Source: Daldinia sp. FL1419
Lineage: Eukaryota > Ascomycota > Sordariomycetes > Xylariales > Hypoxylaceae
Assembly: GCA_025201765.1 (NCBI GenBank)
Contig: MU623424.1
Span: 1-64,000 of the forward strand
Reading direction: 5' to 3'
Length of the DNA stretch: 64,000 bases
The notes beneath the pieces are model-generated. The model saw only the letters and a program-made list of their open reading frames with translations, searched no databases and was not told where the DNA came from. Every line of letters starts with the position of its first letter. The first letter of the stretch is position 1. Shown here in pieces: positions 1 through 12,900 of the stretch. A program made the translations under genes and the position numbers.

Positions 1-70
1 AATAAAATAAAATAAAATAAAATAAAATAAAATAAAATAAAATAAAATAAAATAAAATAAAATAAAATAA
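1..70. repeat. (AATAA)n microsatellite
   Basis: About 14 uninterrupted copies of the 5-mer AATAA open the window. Positions 71-182 that follow are also almost pure A/T and show no coding signal. This is the left flank of the retrotransposon described below and belongs to the same AT-rich island. Confidence 0.9.
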
Positions 71-182
71 TAAAATATTTATTATTATTATTATTTCATT
101 TTATATTTTATATTTTAAATATTATATTAATATATAAATTTAGATATATGTAAGATTTTTGGCCTGGATTTTCGTACATATC

Positions 183-334
183 TGTCACACAATACACAGG
201 GAAAATTATTATTGTAGAATTCAAATTATTATTATTATTGTTCAAATTTTAGAATAAAATAGTAAAACTTTTTATGGAATTGTTATAAGGGAAAGAATTT
301 TTCCATATTATTTTTTAGGTTTATTAATTTAATA
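183..334 (-). repeat. LTR, left copy (3' LTR of the minus-strand element)
   Basis: This 152-bp copy aligns end to end without gaps to 5458-5609. At most of the differing sites it carries T or A where the right copy keeps C or G, so it is the more heavily mutated copy. The flanking ATATC at 178-182 matches that beyond the other LTR. Confidence 0.88.
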
Positions 335-2246
335 TATTTTCTTAGATGAAATTAACAAGTAAATCTGAAACATATAACATTAAAAACACAATCTTTTTAT
401 ATCCTTAAATTAATGTATTCCTTTAATCATACTTTTTCAATAACTTCCTTATTTATTTCCTACTTCTATTATATTACCTCATCTACATTCCTGAACGCCT
501 TAACTTTTAAACAATTTAAAATATCTACTAAACCTATTTATTCTCTGAAATAGGTATATTTTTCCTTTAATAACATTTTTATAAACCTATTTATACTCAT
601 ATTTTCTAAATTAATATAATCAATTTTAATATAATTTTTCTAAATTTTTTATCTAAATTAATAATTATATATATTTATATATTTCAATTTTATTTTAAAT
701 TTTTTAACATCTTTAATAATTAATCTAATTATTTATTTATTATTACATAATAAAATATAATTTAATTTTTAAATTTAATTCCAAAATCCTTAATTAATCA
801 TAATATATAAAATTCTTCTTTTATAACTTAAATTAAAATAAATAATTTAACTTTAATAATAAAAATAATAATTATATTTTATTTATTAATTCTTTAACTA
901 ATTATTTTATTAAATAATTTTATTATATATATTTATAAACTTTTTTAATTAATTATATTATTAATAAATAAGATATTATTGGCAACTTTGAAGATGTTAT
1001 TTCCACCTAATTTTAAAATATATCCTTATATATATTAAAAATATTATATAATTTGGTTAATTGTTATATAATGTTTTGGATTTGGATTTAAGTTGAATTG
1101 AATTAGTTTTAAATAGGTAAATATAATATTGGGTTGGGTAATCATTACAATATATAAAATTAAACTTATTTTTTATTAATATTGTTATATTAATTAAAGT
1201 AAGGTTATTTTTATATAAAGTAATAATTTTTCTTTTATTATAAATATTTTTGACATTTTTTTAATTACTTTTATTAAATTAATAATTTTATTAATATAAA
1301 TAGATTGGCTTAATTAAATTCAATATTATATTTAATTTCAAATTATTTCAATTTTAAAAAACCATTATAATTCATTATTTCCAATTAATTTATATTATTT
1401 TTTAAATTTGGAAATAATTAATTTAATTTTTGGTTTAATCTTTTTTTAATATATTATAATAATATTATCTATATATATAAAAAAAAAGATTTTATTTTTA
1501 ATAAATATGTATAATTTTTAGGATATTAAGGTAAAACCAAATTTTTTTAGAGTTTATAAAAGTTCCTATTATTAAAAAAAAAGTAATTTTTAAAGATTAT
1601 AAAGTATTTTAATAATATAAAATATTTTTCTTAACTATTAATATCTTTAAGGCATATATATAAATATATTTCTCTTAAATTTTACATTTATAAATACATT
1701 TACTACATTATATTATATAAATTCAAAATTATATTTAATTATTATTACTATTAATACTTAAAAAGATCTTTTAATAAATATAAAGATATAGGTTTTTTTA
1801 TTACCAATTACTTATTAATCTCCTCTTATTACCAAATATACCTTATACCATTAGAAAAAATTATACTTATTAATCTTATAAATATAAACCTATATATATC
1901 TAAATATTTACTTATTTTTATATCAATCATTTAATTACAATATAATTTTTTAAATATGTATATCAATATAACTTTTAAAGTAAATTTATTTAACTTTTTA
2001 AAATATTTTACATAATAAATAATTTTAAATATCCAAATATTGTTTTAGAAATTCTAATAAATCTCTTTTATACATTTTCTTATATTTATTAATTTTTATT
2101 AAAAATATTTAAATAAAATTACTTAAATTTTCTTTATTATATTAAAGAGGTTGATAGGTAAATCTCAACATTTTTACTTTATCAATCACATATCCTTTAT
2201 ATGTACCAATCCTACCTATTAAAGAACCAATATAAAACACTACTTT

Positions 2247-2459
2247 CTATAATGTGTAATATTCATTATTAAAAATGATACAAAAGATCACCAATATCTT
2301 GATGTAGATAATAAATAAAATTATTAATAAAAAATTATCCAAAAAAAATAATAAATAAAAACATACCTTTATATAAAAGTAATTAATTTTTATAATAAAG
2401 GTTTTATCCTTTTTATCTAATAACCCACCTAATTTTATTAATTTATTAATTATACCCAA
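2247..2459 (-). pseudogene. Decayed copia reverse-transcriptase fragment
   Basis: Minus-strand frame inside the retrotransposon. Around 2334-2351 it reads YLLFFLDNFLLI, which lines up with the copia reverse-transcriptase active-site context Y-L-L-x-Y-V-D-D-x-L-L-I. The second catalytic Asp has become Asn (GAT to AAT), the change RIP would make. Upstream residues (NKLIKLGGLLDKKDKTFII) fit the segment just before this box, which usually has a K-L-x-x-L-G-F-x-x-x-x-x-D-x-x-x-F pattern. This is a relic within a larger ruined polyprotein. The match is by eye, from family knowledge. Confidence 0.65.
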
Positions 2460-5457
2460 TATATTTACATCCTTAATTTACCCTAAAAAATTTATTTAAA
2501 TATTATTATATACATTTATTCCTTTTTTAAATTAAAAATTTTAAATAAATTTCAATAAATTATTATATTAATTTATCCTATAAATTATTAATTTATTTTT
2601 AAATTTATTTTATAATTTTTAGAAATTACCATTAAAGACCTTATCTTCCTTAAATATAACATCCTTTAATTCCATTACCTTATTAATATATAGGCTTTAA
2701 ATTTTATATATATTTATAAATATATAATTTATTAAAAAACTTATTCATATTTTGGAATTAAATTTTTTTAATTTATTTAATTTTTTAAATATTATTATTA
2801 CCATAATATAGGTTTTATAACCATATACTTAAAAATAACTTTATTAAAGTTTTTAATTATAAACCATAAAATTACTATTTATATTAACATATATATAAAA
2901 TTAATTATATAATATTTATTAATTTATTTTATATTATAATATTCAATTATATAAATATATTACTATTTTATAAATTTTGGACTATAAAGAATAAAGTAAT
3001 TTTAAATATATTTTTATGATTTTTGCCTTATCTTTGATTACACCTCCCAAACGTTTGGTAACACCATTTTAAACTTATATATAAATTGCCAAAGACTTGA
3101 TTTTTATATATAGATTTTTTAGATATACATAAACTACTAACTTTCTTTCAATAATTTCTCAATTAAACTCCCAAATTTTTGAAATAATATTATATTAAAT
3201 CTTTAAAATACCAATAAAATCTTTCAAAATTTCAATAATTAATATTACCATTTAATTTACAAAATAATAATTAAATATTATTTCAATTTATTAGTTTATA
3301 ATTAATAATAAACTTATAAAACTATTATCTAATTCTTTAATATTATAAAAATTAAGAACTAATTTTATTCCTAGGATTTCATCAATATATCTAAATATTT
3401 GATTTATTTGGTATTTGGCCTTAATAATAACACACATCTCACAATCAATTATTTTAATTTTTTTAATTTAGATTTTAATGCTTACTTCAACAAGGTTTTC
3501 CAGTATTTATAGGCCTAGATATCTTAATTTTAAATACCATCTAAATGCATTTATTATTAATATTCACCTTTTCCAATCCAACTTATTATATTATATGTAA
3601 AATATTAATTTAAACATTTTAAAAAAGATATTTTCAAATATAAATTAATTAAAATAATTAACAAATTCAACTATAATTTTACCATTTTAAAACCTTAAAT
3701 AAATATATTCCTAATAATTATTCCATTAATACCCTTATCTTCTAAAAATTTATAGAAATATAAGGTTATAAATAAAATTTAAATAATATATTACATTTAA
3801 AAACTTAATTTTTATAATATTATTAATATATTTAATTTTAATATTAATATATTCATAATTTAATATTTGAACCTTATTATTTCCAATAATAATATATTTT
3901 TTTGGAAAAATTTCTTTATAATTAATAAATTTTAATATTTAATTGAAAATATGTATCGTGATTTTTAAATCTAATATAGTTAAATTTTTTAAAAAATAAT
4001 GATTCACATTATAAATAACATTTATAATATTTATTATAAATATTGTTCCTAATTCTAAAATTATTACTTATTTTAATAATTAATTCTTATTTTCTTAATT
4101 AATTACATTATTTTTATCTTTTTCTTTTTTTTTGGGGTTATTAAAAACTTTCACTTTCATTACCAGTTTAAAATCATATTTAATTTTTTCTTATATAAAT
4201 ATATTAAATTGTATATTAACCCTAAAATATTTAAAACACTTTAATTTAATAATATAAAAATATTTTTCAATTTTATAAAAATTTAAACAAACTTTATATT
4301 TATTATACTTATATTTATATACTAATAGATATAAATATTGGTTAACATTTATATTATTTTTTTTTTATTTATTTAAATTATTTTAATATTTATTTAATTA
4401 TTTATTTTATTTAATTAATTTTCTTTTATAAAAATTTTTTTCTTTATTAAAATTATTAATATTATTATTTTTATGATAAATAATAAAAGCACTTCTATAA
4501 ATCTTTCCTTTTCCCTTTTAATTTATATTTATGATATAAATATAATCTTTAAAAAAGTAAATAATATTTTTAAAGATTAATATTCTATTATTAATTTTTT
4601 TTCAATATATTATCATTTAAATAAATACTTATTTTTAAAATATTAATATTATTATTTATAAGGTAATTAAGAACCATTCTTATAGATTAATAGTAGTAGT
4701 AAATTTTTTATTTATTTCATATAATATAGCCACTTTTTAAAAAATAATCCATTCTTTTTAATTTTTAAATTATTTTAAAAATGATATTATTATTTTCTTA
4801 TAGTGTTCTTTTACCTTATATTTATTAGAATTAATATTAAAAATCTTCTTAAAAATAATATATTTTTCTTAAATATTTTAAATTAAAAGTGAAATTAATG
4901 TTTGGTAGGATTTTAATATAATTTTTATTATGTAATTTAAAAATTGGGTTAATTTATTATATTTAATATTATATAAAATTATAATTCATATATACATTTA
5001 TATATCTTTATTATAATAGAATTTTTCAATTGGTGTAAATTGGCTTATATTATAAGGATAAATATTTATAATAGAATTATTAGACATATTTATTACATTA
5101 CTTCATCTACTTCTTCTAAAAGCCAATAAATTGTTCAAGTTTTTAAAGTTGGTTTTATAATCTTCGATATTTAGTTATATTGGTTGAGAGGTTAGAAGGA
5201 ATAGAGGTCTCCCTACTAGATCGGAATTTTCTAGATTCAACCAATCCCACACATTTAGGTTATAGGCCAGAACCATAAAGGCCTAGTTCCATACTTCCCA
5301 ATCATTAAATATAAACAATTGGCTTTCTTTTACAGTATTTTTGGATAATATTGTTTAATTAAATATAATTAAAATTATATTAAATATATATTTATGCGGT
5401 ATAATTAGGTTAATATTAACCATATATTCGTATTAGGATGTAATTGAGATTCTTAAT

Positions 5458-5609
5458 TGTCATACAATATACAAAGAAAATTATTATTATAGAATTCAAA
5501 TTATTATTATTATTGTTCAAATTCTAGAATAAAGTAGTGAGACTTTTTATGGAATTGTTGTAAGGGAGAGAATTTTTCCACGCTATTTTTTAGGCTTACT
5601 AATCCAACA
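5458..5609 (-). repeat. LTR, right copy (5' LTR of the minus-strand element)
   Basis: Second 152-bp LTR. It is less mutated than the left copy and marks the sharp edge where the AT-rich island gives way to ordinary-composition sequence. ATATC at 5610-5614 is the right-hand target-site duplication. Confidence 0.88.
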
Positions 5610-5638
5610 ATATCTTATTATATAAGCACAAGCTCAAT

Positions 5639-5757
5639 TGGTACGTATTTTGAAATGGTACGTATTTTGAAATGGTATGTATTTTGAAATGGTACGTATT
5701 TTGAAATGGTACGTATTTTGAAATAGTACGTATTTTAAAATGGTACGTATTTTGAAA
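5639..5757. repeat. 17-bp tandem repeat, seven copies
   Basis: Seven consecutive copies of TGGTACGTATTTTGAAA. Copies 1, 2, 4, 5 and 7 are identical. Copy 3 has one C-to-T change and copy 6 has two G-to-A changes. The array begins 25 bp beyond the retrotransposon target duplication. The apparent minus-strand peptide repeat across it is a by-product of a unit length that is not a multiple of three. Confidence 0.95.
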
Positions 5758-7821
5758 AAAGATCGAAGTGGAAACCAATCCTTCTGGGCGATGCACCCAA
5801 TAAAAACGCTTAGAATTACGCACGGACGAACTTCCTCTCTCAGAAATAAGGTCAGACATAATATCCCTCACAGAGTTCGGGCAAATCAAAGAAAGTATAA
5901 TATCATTAATTCAGGTGGTACCTAAGTTCTTAGCAGTTACCTAGCTTCAAAGCAAACAGCTACCCAGCACAGTATAATATGATCTGTAAGTCACAGTGAA
6001 ATTTGGATCACCATATATACCTAGGTACCTAGGTACATACCTATATAGTAACATCATGCAGCAATTATACGTATGAATACTGCCTACCAATCGATCGTAT
6101 AATGCGTGGGCCTAGCCTAGCCTAGCGTGTATCATCTGCCTTACCTATCTACAATAAAATCGCTAGGTTAGTAATTTACATATATACCTAGGTATATACC
6201 CAGATATCGTAACACCATCCCGCTTTTGGTAGCTGTACATAGTAGATAGGTTACATGACATATGTGGGCATCCAAATGTCCACTATATACACGAGCGGTA
6301 CCGGATTTCAGCGGCGGAGTGGAGTGGGTACCTACCGCTATAGAACGAGCCGCTCAAGCAGTCAAGCTAAGCAAACCGGCATAGCAGGGCGGACAAGTTC
6401 ACCGGAGTGATCTACAGGAGCATAAGGCAACCACGCAGCTACAGGTTGCCATTTGATCTCTCAGCGCATCTTTGGAAGAATAGAATAGATTTATCGTACC
6501 TTGATAAACTCCAGCCGAGGGGCTGTGTGTACATACCTCCTGGGTATCCAACAGAAAGATGCAAACACATTAATGCATACATGTACCTGTATACGGCTGA
6601 AATGCGAAAGGAAGTGCAGGTGCATGTGCGCGTGTGCGCGTGCAACATCAAGTAGTTACCTCGCTTTTTAATACACAAGAATTGAAGTAGAGTAGGCGCA
6701 TTCAGTGCGACTTCTTGATTTACAAGTTAACACATACTAAGATATGCTGCCTGCTGACGCTGTAGAGCTGCCTAAACAACGTTCTTCCATCTAGACCTAG
6801 GTACGTATGTATGTGCATGTACCTTTATAACGGTGATACCTGCCTCTTAAAATAATTCCATCCGCCTAAGGTAAGTAGGTACGTTCAGGTATCATGTACA
6901 GGCATCGTCGTCCGCGAACCTCGATTCTTTCCGATTCATTCAACTGATTTAAATAGCTTTAACATCTACTTTCCCAAGTATCATTCTCTTCTACATGATT
7001 CATATACATTCATAGGCCATACTCTTCTACACCGTCCTCCATTCTCAATTCTCTTCGTTTAAGCCCTCCCCAGGTAGTATTGCCGTCACATTTATTCCGC
7101 CCGTCCAAAGCCCAAAGATCTGGTAACAAAATATCTCCTAAACGATAGATATTTACCTTTTCCTTGAGACACGTCTTACATATTATCTACTAAAGAGGTG
7201 CCTGCCTAATCTCATCCTCTTTAATATTGCCTACCTCCCTACTTATCCACCACCCGCTTGTCTACCCGTTTTTCTTTCCTTCACCCTAAGTGGCTTCTTG
7301 AACGCCGCCGGGAATTTCCGCTGCCCGATAGGTGCGTACCAATCTATTGTCCATATTATTGGATAGATGCAGGAAAGAAGAAAAAGGGATAAAAATAAAA
7401 TCGAATGGTCATTTGTGCTGCCGCGTACAGCGTGTCAACAGGCGGTTTACTTACTCGGCGCTGGTAAAGAGAAGAAAAAGGGGGGAGCCAAAGAAATTCC
7501 GACAGTTGTCACTTCCTAATCATTTATCTATTCCGTAGCCTTGGATTTTTGTTAATACTTCATCCATACTGACACGGTGTATCTAGGTCAGAAGCCAACC
7601 AGTAATTATTATCCACGACGGCTGAAGATTTTATTTGCACCTCCAGCAAACATAGAAAGCAGCTTTCTCCACTTTCGGCTTCGGGGCCGATATTCTCTAT
7701 ATTTATTCCCCCATCATTCATCTCTTGGCTCCTATTTATTTATACACTATCCTGAAGCACTTTTGCCTCCGGTTCCTTACATACAATCCCAAATTCGCCA
7801 AGCTAGGGTTAGCTAACTAAT
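5758..7821. other. Intergenic region upstream of the AAA+ gene
   Basis: No gene is supported here. The stretch holds many short TAGGTACC/CCTAGGTA-like motifs (for example near 6020-6050 and 6185-6200) and pyrimidine-rich tracts towards 7000-7300 that probably belong to the promoter and 5' leader of the downstream gene. Small open frames lack homology or domain features. Confidence 0.6.
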
Positions 7822-10800
7822 ATGGCCTCTAATACGAACTTGGAACCCGAATCCCAGGGCGGCAAAGCTGGTCATTCAGAAGATCGCCGCGAAGGTGGTT
7901 TCGCTAACAATGACGAAGCCAAAGCTCCCCCAGTCGATAATGCATCTTCGGACGTCCTCCAGGATATAAGTAGGAAAGGGAAAGAGCGTAAGAGCGAAAA
8001 GAAAGTCAGCAAAAAACCTAAGGAAAAGGGCAAGGAAGTAAAGTCCAGTTGGTCTATAAAGGCAACTACCAGCAGTAGTAACGGCCCTTCCGACGATAGC
8101 GAGGACGATACTACCGACTCATCCTCAGACGAGTCTAGCGAGGCTGGGTCTGAATCCACGACCAACGAAGGAAATAAGAAAAAGGTGCAGAAGAGGCGTC
8201 AGGAACTCCGCAAGGCTAAAAAATCATCCAAGTCATCCAAGCCGACGAAGAAGCAAGTAAAACCGAAGAAAAAAGCTTCAAAGTCATCCAACGATAAAGA
8301 CACTGATGACGAAGGCGGCGCTTGTCTCGTGGAAAAGAGAGATATAGGCGCCTGCAATTGCTCGGTCACTTTGGAAGATTTTCTCCAGTTGCAAGTACAG
8401 ATTCGACAGCTCTCGCTCCAACTCCAGGCTTGTACATCCAACAGCTTCGTTAATAGTACTCCCATGGCAAATACTTCCCCTACAAAACTTGTCAACCAGA
8501 ATTCTATTGGATTAGGTATTCAGGGGGGTTTAAATACTACGGGATGCCTATTTCCTTCGGGTGCTCCCATGATGGGTATTCAAAATGCCAAATTCTCAAA
8601 TCCATATTCGCAGATACGAAATGAGCAACTGGACACGTCTAAAACCACGAACTATATGAGTAAAGGTCGTAGCAATAAGACGATACTTACTAGCCCAGGA
8701 AAACTCCTTAACCCCACCGACTCCTCGCAAGATGACACAACAGCCAAGAATATAGCATCCAAATCCAAAAAGACCTCTGGCGGCAAGCCGGGTGTAAAAT
8801 GCCTCGAGTTTAAACGCGTGGACCAAATCTGGGACTCACAGATCCATAATTATAAACTCCAAGATACGGCCGATAGTACTGACCACTCGCAATACGATGA
8901 GTATCTGTTTCATGTTCGAAGGACTTTTGATTGGGAGGGTAAATATAAAACCACTGTTGTCGATATCAAAAGCAAGCAGCTGCGCGAGGCCTTGAGAGAC
9001 ATAATAGGAAACGTCAAAGGCATCAGTTTAGTGGAAGAGACTCCGAAAATAGACCCCAAGATGCTATTTCTGTAAGGCACTACTACCTTTCCCCTCCCCC
9101 TTTTTTACCTATAGATATCTAACTATAACTACAGGTATCTTCCGGATATGCACAAACAATATTACGTTCTTAAGGAACTCGAGCCGGAAGGAGACTCACG
9201 AAAGGCGCGTAAAAAAGTCCAGAAAGGAATCGACGAAAAGCGGCGTCATCTCAAAGCCCTCATTAAGTATATCGAGACGGACTTCGCTGAAACTAAAAAG
9301 AGGTAAGCTATTGGCATCTTGCACGTAATTAAGAAGACGATTTGCTTATAATATCCACTAGTCTAGACCCTCTATTGCAGAACGGCCTCATTACATTCGA
9401 TCTCCTATGGGCTCTCTGGAAACCAAACACACTTGCGTATTCGACAATGTATGGGTCTGTTGATGAACCTCGCGTCTTCAAAGTAGAAGTCGCGGAAAAG
9501 CACTATAGTATTATGCGGGGAGAATTCTACTACGTGGAGGGCAAGGTAGGTTTTCTGTTGTGAAATATTAACCCTTTATTATAGGCCCAACCGCTAACTC
9601 TAGGGACGTAGTACTTCGAATACGATGGCAAGCAATTCGGATACGGTAGCACGTCCGAGGAACTTAACGAGTTCCGTGGTGCCCGCAGAATTACCAGCTT
9701 GAGCTGTTATCCACTCAAATTCCATAAGAGCGAAGTTCAGTTGCGTGGATCTCTCATCGAGCGTGGTAAAAAATTTGTTAGTCTTAGTGGTGTGCACTAC
9801 AAGAGCCATCAGGGCATGGCATATTACAAGAAGAAAAAGAGCATCGTCAAGGTCAATATCGACGGTCGGGTCATGGTGGATCCAGCTATTCATCGTCGTA
9901 TAAACCCCAACTACCCGGTTTCTCTTGTACGGCCTAAAGATCATGACATCCTTAGTGACTTTGAGGATAACGACCTTGATGATGCGACTTGTGGGGGATG
10001 CGAGTCTGAAAACGACGTGGGGAGTGTTATTGATAATAGCCTCCGAGGTGTTGCTGGAAACGACAATGACAAGTCCAGGTTCGTAACCAAGATATATCGG
10101 GATAAGAAAGGGAACGTATGTACAATCCGGGTACATGATGATCCCGGCACAGAGCTCCTACAAGAAAGGCTTGAAAAGCTTGATCGGCTTCCCAATAAGA
10201 GTGGCGAGGGTATAGATGAGAACAGTAAGAACAATGAGAGTGACGATAAAGTCCCACCAACATTTACCGACGAGGAATACTTGATCGCTTCGCCCGTCGT
10301 TTTGGGATTTGCTTTCGCCGAAAAGCTCTGGTTAGAGTTTACTGTTTCGGGCATCAAGGAAATTTCTTGGAACGAGCACGCTTACGACTCGTTGGTCCTG
10401 GAATCAAAGAGCAAAGATATTGTTAAAGTAAGTAACGAAACTTTCCCTAACCCTGTTATAAGTTTCCGCATTATGCATCGAGAAGACGTCTTGACTAACC
10501 CAGAAATCCAAGGCTCTCGTTGAATCCCACAAGTACCACCCGGCCGCAAGCATTGATGATGTAATTCAAGGCAAAGGCAAGGGTCTGGTGGCTGTCCTTC
10601 ATGGACCTCCTGGTACTGGAAAGACATTGACTGCAGAAGGTATAAGCGAGCTCCTTAAATGCCCTCTATATATGGTATCAGCTGGAGACCTGGGAACGGA
10701 CTCCCGCTATCTTGAAGCCGAGCTCCAGAAGATTCTTGACATTTGCCATGCGTGGAGCGCTATTCTGCTTCTCGACGAGGCTGATGTATTCCTGGAGAAG

Positions 10801-11329
10801 CGCAATATGCAGGACATCCATCGCAACGCTCTGGTTAGTATATTCTTACGGCAGTTAGAATACTTCCAGGGAATTTTATTCCTCACTACCAATCGCGTAC
10901 AAGTACGTTTTCCCTCTGTTTCCCCTTTTCGTAATGTGGAATAAACTTAAACTAACACTCAAACTTTGCCATTATTTATAGACATTCGACGATGCCTTCC
11001 AATCACGAATCCATATTGCGCTAAGATATGACGATTTGGACATGAAGGCAAAGAAAGCCATCTTCAAGATTTTCATGGAACGCGCCCGGGTGGCTGCTGG
11101 TGTTGACTCAGTGCCATTTACTGAAGAGGAGTACACAAGTTTGGCAAAACATAACCTGAACGGTCGACAGATAAAGAACACCGTTGGTACAGCCCAGGCA
11201 TTAGCTGTAAATAAGGGTGAACCCCTCAGCATGCGCCATATTCGTGAGGTGCTTAATGTTCAAAGAAATTTTGAGCAGGATTTGAAAGGCGGCAACGGAT
11301 ACCAAGAAGCTATGCGTAGCTATTTCTAA
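7822..11329 (+). CDS. AAA+ ATPase with fungal N-terminal domain (DUF7025-like)
   Basis: Predicted six exons: 7822-9071, 9135-9302, 9362-9545, 9612-10427, 10513-10902 and 10982-11329, joining in frame to 1051 residues. The first about 300 residues are Lys/Ser/Asp-rich and likely disordered. The middle (about 440-760) contains the GLITFDLLWALWKPN segment typical of the uncharacterised domain that precedes AAA modules in large fungal families. The C-terminal AAA module has Walker A GPPGTGKT (837-844), Walker B ILLLDEAD (890-897), a sensor-like FLTTNR and an SRI segment that fits an arginine finger. Such proteins hydrolyse ATP to remodel partners, but the substrate of this family is unknown. The exon 3 and exon 4 acceptors were chosen because only they keep the conserved frame. 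It converges on RPC7 downstream. The family call is firm and the cellular role is not known. Confidence 0.88.
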
Positions 11330-11911
11330 GATAGAATCAACATCCAAGGAGGCGGCAAACCCGATAGCAGGGCAGCGGTAATTACAAAAGAAAACTTATA
11401 GAAAAGGAAAGGAAAGGGGTATTGTTGAACCTGGACCCTTTTCGCCGTCAAGACCACTTCGACTCTCGTTTCTTTATTAAAACTTATCCGAGAAAGCGAT
11501 CGTCTCTAATCACTAAATCGTTGTCGAGCTAAACAGTCGGCCTCGGGAATATGATAATATAGCGCTTTCTTTTCTAATATACATTTCCGGGGCGGAGTAT
11601 GGTTGTATAGGGAGACCGGTGGATTTGAAGCTATAGGCAGGGAAGAGGGTTTCAAAATGATACAAGGAGACTTGTATACTAAACCAGATACGTTTTCCGT
11701 AGTGTTTAATTCACTTTTTCCTGTTTAGATATTTCCTCTTACCCAGAGCAAATCAAAAGGTTTATTCATATAACAAATGCGGATATGTTGGTATGCCATG
11801 GTATCATAGGGCCCGTAATATATCTGTGTATCTGGTACAGGGGCCATTCCCTCGCAAACGCCAACTACAATGCAATCAAGGCAGGTATATATCAATCTCG
11901 GAAACAAAAGA
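11330..11911. other. Convergent 3' intergenic region
   Basis: The 582 bp between two convergent genes probably hold both 3' untranslated regions. No further gene or strong repeat is seen. Confidence 0.6.
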
Positions 11912-12900
11912 TCAAAAATCCATAGCGCTCTCTCCAACCCCTTCTTCCTCCCCGTAATCGTCGTTATCTCCTCCATCAAAGTAGGCTTCGGCATCATAAT
12001 CTCCACCCTCATCATCGCCGTAGTCATCGTCTTCTTGCGACATTTCTTCCTCCTCCTCGTCTAAATCGACATCCTCCGCATTCCCGGTATCTTCATTATC
12101 GCCATCTTTTATGGCCGCCTCAATACGTGCCTTGCGCTCTTCTTCCGTCTCGTCTTCACGGCCTCGCCTGTGTAGACCGTTGACTCCGGTGCCCTCATCC
12201 TCGCTGGCGAACGGGTCACCGTCTACTACTACGGCCTTGCGCTTAAGGCTTCTCTTCTCGCGCGACGTCTTGCTGCCGAGGAACCCGCCTTTCGGACCAC
12301 CGGTATCCTTGCCTTCTAGGGTCGCCCATAACTCCTCAGGGAAGAGGGCGCGTACGTACTCGCGCTCGCGGGCCTTCAAGTCAGGTAGGGTGCGGGTTTC
12401 GTCGGCAAATTTATGACTGTACATAGGGACGGCCTGAAAGGGGTCCATCGTGGCGCGATTCTTGACAGCAAAGCGCGCGTTGATCTGAGGCTGGCCGTAG
12501 GCACGGCGCACGGGATCGGCGGGCTTGGAGGTGGCAGCGTCGCCGCCCGTAGTGCTGGCTAGGTGTCGGTGCGTGTAAAAAGGAGTGCTATGGAAGGCTC
12601 GACGGAAGGCGACGAACTGGGCGACGGAGCGGGATTCGGAGTCATCTAAGGGGGGAGCGATTGGGGGGTTGTAAGATTTCTAGTCGAGAACGTGATGTTA
12701 ATATTTATTTACTGCCTCTCCGGTTCTATGGTATATAGGGGGATTATACTTACGGGATAAGTATCTTGAGGCTTCTCGTTAAACATCAGGCCAGGCTCGT
12801 CGGCGCCTGGCATTCCTTGCGGCGCGGCCTTGCGACCTGCTGCGAAGCCGCCGCGACCACCACGGCCTCCTCGGCCTCCTCTACCGCCGCGCCCGGACAT
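11912..12900 (-). CDS. RPC31: DNA-directed RNA polymerase III subunit RPC7 (Rpc31)
   Basis: Two exons, 12900-12754 and 12679-11912, give 304 residues. The protein starts with an RGG tract (four GRG/GRGG repeats), then has NEKPQDTYP and PPIAPPLDDSESRSVAQFVAFRR followed by TPFYTH. This order fits the RPC7/Rpc31 family, in which a P-L-T-x-x-E block precedes the G-P-x-Y-T motif. The last about 60 residues are a run of Asp/Glu, the acidic tail typical of Rpc31. The subunit sits in the RPC3-RPC6-RPC7 subcomplex that helps Pol III open promoters for tRNA and 5S genes in the nucleus. It shares a 466-bp divergent promoter region with the proteasome-chaperone gene at 13367. The start is the first ATG before the RGG tract. 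Confidence 0.85.

Larger units (their letters stand above)
183..5609 (-). mobile_element. RIP-degraded LTR retrotransposon, Ty1/copia type
   Basis: Two 152-bp direct repeats (183-334 and 5458-5609) bound a 5.4-kb element. They begin TGTCA and end A-C/T-A on the plus strand, and the pair is flanked on both sides by the same 5 bp, ATATC (178-182 and 5610-5614), a target-site duplication. By hand alignment the LTRs differ at about 19 sites, and every difference is a C/T or G/A transition, as RIP produces. The interior is extremely AT-rich with no long open frame. Read on the minus strand, the LTR starts TGTTGGATTAG and ends TATGACA, and a decayed reverse-transcriptase box lies at 2247-2459. That fixes the orientation and points to copia, where reverse transcriptase sits in the 3' half. 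The interior near 5150-5300 is less mutated. The element is not autonomous now. Exact primer-binding and polypurine sites could not be read with confidence. Confidence 0.9.

Noticed and set aside
5599..5889. 96-codon minus-strand frame with repeated YHFKI-type peptide
   Set aside because: It reads through the 17-bp tandem array and into the LTR edge and begins with a non-ATG codon. The N-terminal part could be a fragment of another repeat, but I cannot identify it.
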